DNA of 13,423 nt from contig CAYRJC010000025.1 of assembly GCA_964424635.1 (NCBI GenBank), forward strand, positions 1-13,423, given 5' to 3'. Under the pieces are notes generated by a model, which was not told where the DNA came from, ran no database searches, and was given only the letters and a program-made list of their open reading frames with translations. The position numbers and the translations under genes are program-made. Each line of letters begins with the position of its first letter. The stretch's first letter is position 1. The DNA is from UBA920 sp964424635 (GTDB taxonomy: Bacteria; Patescibacteriota; Doudnabacteria; UBA920). Positions 6,191 through 12,502 of this stretch are shown one piece after another.

Positions 6191-6237
6191 GATAGATCAC
6201 CTCCAGGTAACACCGGTATTATCCCCAGTAGCTCCAT
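6187..6237 (-). CDS. possible 16-residue leader peptide
   Basis: The sequence is MELLGIIPVLPGGDLS, ending in TGA that overlaps the next ATG by ATGA. There is no clear Shine-Dalgarno sequence. Its ATG falls in the loop of a possible hairpin (AGTA and TACT arms, enclosed by CCCCA and TGGGG). It is the first ORF after the minus promoter at 6331-6303. Weak as a gene on its own. Confidence 0.25.
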   Translation of the reverse strand: MELLGIIPVLPGGDLS

Positions 6238-6302
6238 ACTTCTTATTTCTTAGTTGGGGGACTGGTTAGTCAACCAAGACGTAAGTATTTGAACCTATCT
6301 AA

Positions 6303-6331
6303 ATTATAAACCCAAAATCATTAAATAACAA
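6303..6331 (-). promoter_or_regulatory. minus-strand promoter facing dnaK
   Basis: On the minus strand TTGTTA (6331-6326) is followed after 17 bases by a perfect TATAAT (6308-6303), giving a start near 6296. It points away from the DUF3467 gene, whose ATG is five bases from its -35 box, and back toward dnaK. Confidence 0.6.
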
Positions 6332-6335
6332 AATT

Positions 6336-6653
6336 ATGTCCGATAATAATCCACAGCAACAAAATCCTTCTCAAAATAGTCAACAAATTGATATAAAAGC
6401 TACTGATGAAAAGTTGGCAGGAAGTTATGCTAATATGATGCAAGTGTCTCATAACCGCGAAGAATTTATTTTGGATTTTGTAAATTTGTTTCCTCCGTCT
6501 GGTCAGTTGGTTTCTCGAGTTTTGGTTAGCCCGGGTCATGCCAAGCGAATCATGCAAGCATTACAGGAGAATATTGAGCGTTATGAGTCTCAATTTGAAA
6601 AAATTGATTCCGGACAAGATAATAAACAACAGTTTGGTTTTAAAACTGAATAA
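6336..6653 (+). CDS. DUF3467 domain protein upstream of dnaJ
   Basis: Small soluble protein of 105 residues. Residues 1-18 are Asn/Gln/Ser-rich and probably disordered. Residues 19-92 match the DUF3467 pattern: IKATDEKLAGSYANMMQVSH (20-39), EEFILDFVNLFPPSGQLVSRVLVSPGHAKRI (42-72) and then QALQENIERYESQF. The family has no established function to my knowledge; it is predicted to be a small beta-helix fold. It precedes dnaJ by 18 bp in the same orientation, so the two are almost certainly co-transcribed, which makes a stress or protein-quality role plausible but unproven. No Shine-Dalgarno sequence precedes the ATG, and no convincing plus-strand promoter is seen upstream, so transcription may come by read-through from dnaK. 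Confidence 0.93.
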   Translation: MSDNNPQQQNPSQNSQQIDIKATDEKLAGSYANMMQVSHNREEFILDFVNLFPPSGQLVSRVLVSPGHAKRIMQALQENIERYESQFEKIDSGQDNKQQFGFKTE

Positions 6654-6671
6654 GTTTGTGGAAATTAACCC

Positions 6672-7838
6672 ATGGCAAAAAATTATTATGAAATTTTAGG
6701 CGTTGAAAAAAATGCTTCCGGTGATGAAATAAAGAAAGCTTATCGAAAGCTTGCTCACAAATACCATCCTGATAAAGGAGCTGGTAACGAGCCAAAGTTT
6801 AAAGAAGTAAACGAGGCTTATCAGGTTCTTTCTGATAGTGAAAAAAAGAGTCAGTACGATCAGTACGGACAGACTTTTGAAGATGCTCAACGCAGCGGAC
6901 AGGGTCATCCGGGTGGAAATCCTTTTGGTGGTGGAAACCCATTTGGAGCTGGTGGTTTTGATTTTTCTGGATTTGGCGGGCAAGGCGGAGTGGAGTTTGA
7001 TCTAGGCGATATTTTTGGAGATTTGTTTGGTGGTCAAAGAGAGCGTCAGGCTCGCCGGGAACGGGGAATTGATTTAGAAATGCCCCTAACTATTACTTTT
7101 GAAGAAGCGGTTTTTGGTGTAGAAAGAAGCTTAACTTTAGAAAAAAAAGATGCTTGTAAAACTTGTAATGGTAATGGCGCAAAGCCTGGTACAAAAGTTG
7201 TTACCTGTCCGGTTTGTCATGGGCAAGGACAGATTCGTACTCAGCGAAGAACAGTTTTTGGAAATGTAGCTAGCAGCTCTATTTGTGAAAAATGTGAAGG
7301 ATCTGGTTCTATTCCAGAGTATCCTTGCGATACTTGTAAGGGTGTGGGTGTATTGCGTCAAGAAAAAACTTTTGAAGTTCAGATTCCGGCTGGGATCGAT
7401 GATGGGCAGCGAGTAAGAATTAGTGGGGAAGGGGAGTTGGGTTACCGTGGTTCTAAACCAGGCGACTTATATTTATCCATTCGCGTTAAGCCGCATAAAG
7501 AATTCAAACGTCAGGGCACAAGTTTATATAAAGATTTGCCAATTAGCTTTACCCAGGCTGCGCTGGGTACAAAGATTGAATTAGAAACTCTTGATGGGAA
7601 AATTGAATTAAAGATTCCTGCGGGAACTCAATCCGGAAAAGTGTTACGAGTTGGTGGTAAGGGTGTATTTATAATCAATTCTAATAAGCGCGGAGACTTG
7701 TTTATTACTGTAAGGGTTGTGATTCCTAATAAGCTTTCCAAAGAAGAAACTGAGTTAATTAAAAAACTGGCCGAATTAAATGGAGAGACAGTACAGGTAA
7801 GTAAAAGTTTTTGGGAAAATATTAAAGATAGTTTTTAA
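6672..7838 (+). CDS. dnaJ: DnaJ, Hsp40 co-chaperone, type I
   Basis: Delivers unfolded substrates to DnaK and triggers ATP hydrolysis through its J domain. The 388 residues show a J domain (4-70) with HPD at 32-34, a Gly/Phe-rich region (76-120), and a zinc-binding domain with four CxxCxGxG repeats starting at Cys162, Cys179, Cys205 and Cys219, all with every cysteine intact. C-terminal substrate-binding domains (about 230-350) carry IPAGIDDGQRVRISGEG and the later IPAGTQSGKVLRVGGKG. Length and architecture are those of a full bacterial DnaJ. It starts at ATG 18 bp after the DUF3467 gene with only a weak GGAA upstream. A strong terminator two bases past the stop closes the unit. Confidence 0.99.
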   Translation: MAKNYYEILGVEKNASGDEIKKAYRKLAHKYHPDKGAGNEPKFKEVNEAYQVLSDSEKKSQYDQYGQTFEDAQRSGQGHPGGNPFGGGNPFGAGGFDFSGFGGQGGVEFDLGDIFGDLFGGQRERQARRERGIDLEMPLTITFEEAVFGVERSLTLEKKDACKTCNGNGAKPGTKVVTCPVCHGQGQIRTQRRTVFGNVASSSICEKCEGSGSIPEYPCDTCKGVGVLRQEKTFEVQIPAGIDDGQRVRISGEGELGYRGSKPGDLYLSIRVKPHKEFKRQGTSLYKDLPISFTQAALGTKIELETLDGKIELKIPAGTQSGKVLRVGGKGVFIINSNKRGDLFITVRVVIPNKLSKEETELIKKLAELNGETVQVSKSFWENIKDSF

Positions 7839-7839
7839 A

Positions 7840-7869
7840 TAAAAGCCTTGGATTAGTCCAGGGCTTTTA
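7840..7869 (+). terminator. terminator after dnaJ
   Basis: A 13-bp stem (7840-7852 with 7857-7869) with one G-T wobble, the four-base loop TTAG, and TTTT within the distal arm. It begins two bases after the dnaJ stop. The A-run in the proximal arm means it may also work on the minus strand. Confidence 0.85.
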
Positions 7870-7875
7870 TAATTG

Positions 7876-7884
7876 TGTTATAAT
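7876..7884 (+). promoter_or_regulatory. extended -10 promoter for the membrane gene
   Basis: TGTTATAAT is an exact extended -10 (TGnTATAAT) with no matching -35, seven bases after the dnaJ terminator. The predicted start near 7891 gives a leader of about 60 bases containing a TAGTTG/CAACTA hairpin. Confidence 0.5.
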
Positions 7885-7952
7885 AAAGAAAATTGAAGTG
7901 GTTTAGTTGGGTTAAAAATAAATCAACTATCCAAAATAATTGAAACAAAAAA

Positions 7953-8501
7953 GTGGATTATTTCGCAACAATTCAAATGTTAGTCAAAACTTTCAACTGG
8001 CATTCACCGTCTTGGGATTTATTTATCCTGTTGTTTTGGTTGGTAGCTAGCGTGATTTATGCTTTTTCTAGCGGCCGAAGTCGTATACTAACAATCTTAA
8101 TTAGTGTTTATATGGCCCAGCTTTTGGTCATAGAAATGCCATTTTTATCAACCGCAGTTTCTGACAAGCTACACGTTGCTACCGGGACTTTGCAGCAGCT
8201 CGCTGCTTTTGTAATATTATTTATTTTATTATTTATCTTTTTGGGTAGGTATGCTTTTAAGACTTCTGCTGATGGCCGACAGTTTACAGCAATTGGGTTC
8301 GGATTAGTGTTTTCTTTGCTGCAAGTAGGATTGTTGATAAATATTGTTTTACACTATTTACCAGATTACGTTCAAAATACTTTCTCTCCTTTGATCACCT
8401 TCCTTTTCTTGCATCCATACAGCAATTTTGTTTGGCTAGCTTTACCGGTGATATTTTTAGTTCTTTTGGGAAGATTTATTTCTGATCGCCGGGAAGATTA
8501 A
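7953..8501 (+). CDS. hypothetical integral membrane protein, five predicted helices
   Basis: 182 residues, mostly hydrophobic. Predicted membrane helices fall near 22-38, 45-65, 80-100, 112-135 and 150-175, with short charged loops (GRSR, TSADGR) and a charged C-terminus (SDRRED). The pattern of several helices opening with a short amphipathic start faintly recalls CvpA-like proteins, but I see no diagnostic motif and leave it unnamed. The start is uncertain: GTG at 7953 gives the longest form, while ATG at 7977 also precedes all helices; neither has a Shine-Dalgarno sequence. It is flanked by terminators on both sides, so it is probably a single-gene unit driven by the extended -10 at 7876. 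Confidence 0.75.
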   Translation: MDYFATIQMLVKTFNWHSPSWDLFILLFWLVASVIYAFSSGRSRILTILISVYMAQLLVIEMPFLSTAVSDKLHVATGTLQQLAAFVILFILLFIFLGRYAFKTSADGRQFTAIGFGLVFSLLQVGLLINIVLHYLPDYVQNTFSPLITFLFLHPYSNFVWLALPVIFLVLLGRFISDRRED

Positions 8502-8523
8502 ATGGGAAGGTTAAAATTTGAAT

Positions 8524-8568
8524 AAAAAAATAAGCCTGCGATATTTTGCATCACAGGCTTATTTTTTT
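8524..8568. terminator. strong bidirectional hairpin after the membrane gene
   Basis: A 15-bp perfect stem (8524-8538 with 8554-8568), seven A's on one side and seven T's on the other, so a T-run exists in either orientation. The inner part can extend by GAT/ATC pairs. It lies 22 bp after the membrane gene stop and insulates the RND gene. Confidence 0.9.
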
Positions 8569-8618
8569 ATATAAATCGAAATATTTTCGAGTAAATTAAG
8601 CTTAAAATAAGAGGAAAA

Positions 8619-8647
8619 TTGACAAAACTTAAAAAAATAGTTACAAT
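8619..8647 (+). promoter_or_regulatory. near-consensus promoter for the RND transporter
   Basis: TTGACA (8619-8624), 17 bases, then TACAAT (8642-8647): perfect -35, ideal spacing, 5/6 -10. The predicted start near 8654 lies downstream of a possible TTG codon at 8619, which argues against that codon as the translation start. Confidence 0.75.
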
Positions 8648-8690
8648 AATGAGCTATTTTAATTATTTAATTCTGTATTTTATGATGAAT

Positions 8691-11600
8691 ATGCCAAAAG
8701 AAAATGGGCAATCAAAAGGTTGGAACTGGAGAATTGTGAATTATTTTTTGCACAATCCTCAAATAACTCTTTTGTTGTTTTTGATGTTAGTAATTATGGG
8801 TATAGGGAGCTTTTTTCAGCTTCATGTTGAAGGGTTTCCAGAAGTTAAAGTTCCGGTTGCAATTGTTACTACAGTTGTACCTGGAGCTGGGCCTGATACT
8901 GTCCAAACAACTGTTACTGGACCACTTGAAGATGCCTTAAAAGATCTAAAAAATATTAGTGAAACTAGTTCTTCTTCTCAGGCAAGCTTTTCTACAATAG
9001 TTTTAACCTACGAAGAAAGTGTTGATATTAATTTGGCTGTGCAAGATGCGCGTACCAAAGCGTTGAGCGTGAAGCTTCCAGAAGGTTCTCAGGAGCCAAA
9101 TATTTTTATTCCCGAAACTGGCGGCGCGCCATTTTTCTTGTCTGTTTCTGGAGGTACGGATTTGCTTAGTCTTAGAAAAGACGCCGAGAATTTAAAAACT
9201 AAAATTTTAGAAATTGATGGGGTAAAGAGTTTTTCAGAGATTTCTGGGATTGAAGAAAAGATTTATATTGACTTACCGCCACAGTATCAGTTGCCTCAAG
9301 TTTTAGAGCAAATCAAAGCTGCGAACATAGGATTTCCTTTGGGGGAAACAGTGTTGGATGGTAAAAGAATTCCTGTCGTAGGGAAATCTGGAGTTGCGTC
9401 TTTAGATGACGTCCGTGCGATTAAAATTAATTTACCCCAAGTTGGACCTCAGGCTGCTCAGCAAGTAGCTTTGTCTGACATTGCGCAGGTTTATTTGGGT
9501 GTGGATTATGGTGATCGGGTGCACCGCGTTGGTTATTTAGATAAGGACGCAAATCAGTTCAAAATTCAACCCGCTATTTTGTATGAAGTTAGATTGGATA
9601 AGGACGCGGATTTACTAAAGTTGAACAAAAAAATTGAAGACTTGGTTGCAGAACTAAAATCCAGTGATGATAAAATTGATTACGCCATTGTCTATAATCA
9701 AGCTGATCAAGCTCAACGGCAAGTAGATGAAATTTTGGAAGGAGCTGTGGGAGGCAAATGGGGTGGTGACGATAACTCTATTGGTTACATTGGATATATT
9801 TTTGGTGGGGTATGGTTGCTTGTCATCGGTATGTTGCTTTTCTTAGATTGGCGTACTGCATTAATTTCGGTGTTGGCAATCCCTTTGTCTTTCTTCGCGA
9901 CATTTATTGTTTTGTACTTAGCCGGTATTCAGTTAAATACTCTAGTATTGTTTTCTTTCGTATTAGTGCTTGGGTTAATTGTTGATCCAGCGATTGTAGT
10001 TTTGGAATCAATCCGCCGATATGTTGATATTGGTTATAAAGGTAAGTCTGCTGTGCTTCGTTCTGTAGAAGTAATTGGTCTTGGATTGTTTGTGGCAGTA
10101 TTAACTTCTATGGTTGTGTTTGTCCCATTCGGAATTGTTTCTGGAACTTTTGGTGAGATTATTAAGTACATCCCATGGACTGTATTTCCTGCTTTAATTG
10201 CATCTTATTTTATTCCATTAATATTCTTAACTTGGTTGGCGGCTAGATTTATCAAAACAGAAGCCGGTAGCGAACTTCGAGATGAAGATGACGTGCATAC
10301 TCTTTGGGGTTTTGCTCAGTGGTTTATTCGTGCTAATCGTTATATTTTAAAACATAAATTATTGCAAATAGGTGTAGTTGTTTTGGGGTTGGTTATTCCA
10401 ATTGTAGTTTCGGCTATTTTATTTTCTACTAATAAAGTGCGCCAAGTACAATTCGCGCAGCCTGATGATTCAGAATTTATCCAGCTATCTGTACCTCGTC
10501 CTACTAATCAGACTTACCGTGATTTGTTGATTGAATCAACTGAAGTAGAAAATATTCTAAAAAATTATGCTGGAGAAATTAAAACTTTCTTCTATCAGTC
10601 TATTGATGGCTCCGGTGACCAATCTAGTATGAGTGTGTTTATCGAACTTCGCCAGCTAGAAGACAGGGACCGCAAGAGTCCAGAAATTGCTAAAGATATT
10701 CAAAAAGATTTGCGAGTCAAGTTTGGTGAAAGGGCTACTGCTGGTGAGTTAGGTACAGGACCACCGACCGAGAGTTTTCCGGTAAGTGTAAAGATTTTTG
10801 AAAATGATTCTAGCAAGTTATCAGTTGCTAGTAATCGTATTGCCGAAGAGCTGCGATCTTATCCAGAAGTTGATTTTGTTGCGACCGATTACCAAACTCA
10901 AAGTAAAGAGTTAACAATTAAAATTAACCCAGAGCAAGCAGCTAATAATGGTTTGTCTAGCGCAAGTATTTATGGACAAATCGCTGGCTTATTAGGAGAA
11001 AGTACTTTGTACAGAATAGAAGAAACTGACGTAGTGCTGCGAGTACCGAGTGACTCTAAACCAACCACGAGAGAGGCTCTGCTTGCAAGCTTGATATTTG
11101 GATCTAATGGTTCAATTCAATTAGGGCAAGTTGCTAGTATCGAAGAGTCGGATGTACCTTCATCTATCCGCAGTCTTAATGGTGAAAAGTATGCTAATGT
11201 CAGCGCAGCTATAAAAGACTCTCGAGACGCAATTAATATCCAACGCAAAATTACCGATTGGTCTAAAGCTCATACTCAAGAACTTGGTGTGGGAAGTCGC
11301 GCTTTTGAAGATCGTGCAGGTGTAAATGAATTTGAAAAATCTTTTCAAGAACTATTCATTGCTATCTTTTTAGCTATTTTAGTTAGCTATGTAATCTTTG
11401 TAGTTTTCTTTAAGAGTTTTGTTCAACCATTTATTATTCTATTCTCAATTCCGTTAATTTTGATCGGAGTCTTTCCGGCTTTGGCATTCTTTGCGGGCGG
11501 GCAGTTTGGGTTCTTAGAAATCATTGGAATCTTGATGGTGATTGGTATTGCTGAAAATGTTGGGATTTTCTTGATCGACTACGCGAACCGTAAAGTTGGG

Positions 11601-11921
11601 GAAGGAATGGATAAGAAAGAAGCTATTAGCATTGCTTCCGGAGTGCGTTTGCGTCCGATTATTCTTACCAAAATTACGGCCTTAGCAGGGTTGCTACCTT
11701 TGGCTGTATTCTCACCGTTTTGGAGAGGGTTAGCTGTAGTAGTAATTTTTGGAATTTTGAGTTCGGGTATCTTGTCTCTATTTACTACGCCAGTTTTGTA
11801 TAATTGGTTTACTCGTGTTAAGAAAACTGAGAAAAAAGAGAATGAAGATGCTTTACCAATGCCAGGAACTGTAATGGTAAAAGAAGAATCAACTCAATTG
11901 CCGCCAAATTTACCGGTATAA
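8691..11921 (+). CDS. RND-superfamily efflux transporter (AcrB/MmpL-like, HAE type)
   Basis: About 1076 residues from ATG 8691; the frame extends to TTG 8619 (1100 residues, numbering used here), but a promoter overlaps that stretch. ATG 8682 is also possible. The architecture is that of a full RND pump: TM1 near 48-66, a large outside loop with VPGAGPDTVQTTVTGPLEDAL, a TM2-6 bundle from about 385, a second outside loop (about 620-910), and TM8-12 near the end. The TM11 motif RLRPI (1010-1014) is conserved. TM4 reads GLIVDPAIVVLE: the first relay Asp (Asp456) is kept, but the second of the AcrB Asp pair is Pro457. In TM10 the AcrB Lys position is Glu979 (IAENVG). Substrate is unknown; drugs, lipids or other amphiphiles are typical. 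No membrane-fusion partner or outer-membrane channel lies nearby. Confidence 0.9.
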   Translation: MPKENGQSKGWNWRIVNYFLHNPQITLLLFLMLVIMGIGSFFQLHVEGFPEVKVPVAIVTTVVPGAGPDTVQTTVTGPLEDALKDLKNISETSSSSQASFSTIVLTYEESVDINLAVQDARTKALSVKLPEGSQEPNIFIPETGGAPFFLSVSGGTDLLSLRKDAENLKTKILEIDGVKSFSEISGIEEKIYIDLPPQYQLPQVLEQIKAANIGFPLGETVLDGKRIPVVGKSGVASLDDVRAIKINLPQVGPQAAQQVALSDIAQVYLGVDYGDRVHRVGYLDKDANQFKIQPAILYEVRLDKDADLLKLNKKIEDLVAELKSSDDKIDYAIVYNQADQAQRQVDEILEGAVGGKWGGDDNSIGYIGYIFGGVWLLVIGMLLFLDWRTALISVLAIPLSFFATFIVLYLAGIQLNTLVLFSFVLVLGLIVDPAIVVLESIRRYVDIGYKGKSAVLRSVEVIGLGLFVAVLTSMVVFVPFGIVSGTFGEIIKYIPWTVFPALIASYFIPLIFLTWLAARFIKTEAGSELRDEDDVHTLWGFAQWFIRANRYILKHKLLQIGVVVLGLVIPIVVSAILFSTNKVRQVQFAQPDDSEFIQLSVPRPTNQTYRDLLIESTEVENILKNYAGEIKTFFYQSIDGSGDQSSMSVFIELRQLEDRDRKSPEIAKDIQKDLRVKFGERATAGELGTGPPTESFPVSVKIFENDSSKLSVASNRIAEELRSYPEVDFVATDYQTQSKELTIKINPEQAANNGLSSASIYGQIAGLLGESTLYRIEETDVVLRVPSDSKPTTREALLASLIFGSNGSIQLGQVASIEESDVPSSIRSLNGEKYANVSAAIKDSRDAINIQRKITDWSKAHTQELGVGSRAFEDRAGVNEFEKSFQELFIAIFLAILVSYVIFVVFFKSFVQPFIILFSIPLILIGVFPALAFFAGGQFGFLEIIGILMVIGIAENVGIFLIDYANRKVGEGMDKKEAISIASGVRLRPIILTKITALAGLLPLAVFSPFWRGLAVVVIFGILSSGILSLFTTPVLYNWFTRVKKTEKKENEDALPMPGTVMVKEESTQLPPNLPV

Positions 11922-11934
11922 TAGTATTTAAAAA

Positions 11935-11966
11935 TAACGCGCTATTCTTTCATTCTTAGCGCGTTA
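11935..11966 (+). other. 10-bp perfect hairpin between the RND and DUF1653 genes
   Basis: TAACGCGCTA (11935-11944) pairs with TAGCGCGTTA (11957-11966) around a 12-base pyrimidine-rich loop. It is GC-rich against an AT-rich background. No T-run follows, so termination is uncertain; a stability element or a dyad for a regulator are alternatives. Confidence 0.6.
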
Positions 11967-11998
11967 GAATTTGAATGCTATGTTATTAGGAGGAAATT

Positions 11999-12502
11999 AT
12001 GAAAATTGAAGAATTATGGGATATAGATGATATTGCCAAAGTCTTAGGAGGCGAGACTCTGGATCAAATATTTGGGTTCAATGATTTGAAGGAAGATGGT
12101 TATATTTGTCCATTTTGTCAATTAGGACATGCATCCGGAGATGGAAAAAAATTCCAAGTTGATATTTTTACCGGTAATTTTAGTTGTGATTGCGGAGCAA
12201 AAGGAGACATTATTGATCTGATAGGAAGGATACAGTATGTTTCAGACGACCGCGATATTATTTATCAGATTACTTATAGTGAAAGAATTTTACCAAAAAT
12301 TAAGTTTGGTGTTTATCAGCATTTCAAAGGTAGAAATTATCTTGTCTATGGGGTAGCACGGGATGTCGATGATAATGGAAGTTGGAGAATTTTATATCGT
12401 CCGTTGTATGGTGATCATATGCCATCGATAAGATTATTAGAAGAATTTTTCGAAACTCTTGAAAATGGAACTGAAAGATTTACTTTTTTGCATCCTGCTT
12501 AG
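11999..12502 (+). CDS. zinc-finger (CHC2-like) and DUF1653 fusion protein
   Basis: 167 residues. After a helical start (1-34) comes a zinc-ribbon-like segment: CPFCQLGH (37-44), then FSCDCGAKGDIIDLIGRI (61-78). Metal ligands are probably Cys37, Cys40, Cys63 and Cys65, with His44 nearby. Spacing and the trailing GAKGDIIDLI resemble the CHC2 finger of DnaG primases (FGCGxGGD), though no primase catalytic domain follows. Residues 103-165 match DUF1653: GVYQHFKGRNYLVYGVARD, then ILYRPLYGD and an LEEFFETLE segment. DUF1653 normally stands alone as a short protein of unknown function. The start has AGGAGGA six to seven bases before ATG. It overlaps the convergent methyltransferase gene by four bases. 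The role is unknown; nucleic-acid binding by the finger is an inference. Confidence 0.85.
   Translation: MKIEELWDIDDIAKVLGGETLDQIFGFNDLKEDGYICPFCQLGHASGDGKKFQVDIFTGNFSCDCGAKGDIIDLIGRIQYVSDDRDIIYQITYSERILPKIKFGVYQHFKGRNYLVYGVARDVDDNGSWRILYRPLYGDHMPSIRLLEEFFETLENGTERFTFLHPA

Larger units (their letters stand above)
5821..6335. other. 515-bp gap between dnaK and the DUF3467 gene
   Basis: No plus-strand gene and no recognisable tRNA, rRNA, tmRNA or riboswitch is seen. The minus strand carries an apparent transcription unit: promoter 6331-6303, overlapping 16-codon ORFs at 6237-6187 and 6190-6140, a 69-codon ORF at 6097-5888, and a hairpin with T-rich tail at 5886-5846. The plus strand correspondingly contains two sequences resembling the 16S rRNA 3' tail (GATCACCTCC at 6195-6204 and TCCTCC at 6104-6109). 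A small hairpin with an AGAA loop lies near 5950-5968. Confidence 0.6.

Noticed and set aside
6131..6204. ACCTGCGG followed by GATCACCTCC on the plus strand, resembling the end of 16S rRNA
   Set aside because: The two matches are about 40 bases apart instead of adjacent, and no other 16S helix is present, so this is not an rRNA fragment.
6180..6300. TPP-riboswitch-like GGATAATACCGG on the minus strand
   Set aside because: The pairing partner and the CTGAGA element of the TPP aptamer are missing, and the downstream ORFs have no link to thiamine.
5880..6335. tmRNA, SRP RNA or RNase P RNA in the dnaK-DUF3467 gap
   Set aside because: None of the conserved core sequences or terminal pairings of these RNAs could be found on either strand.
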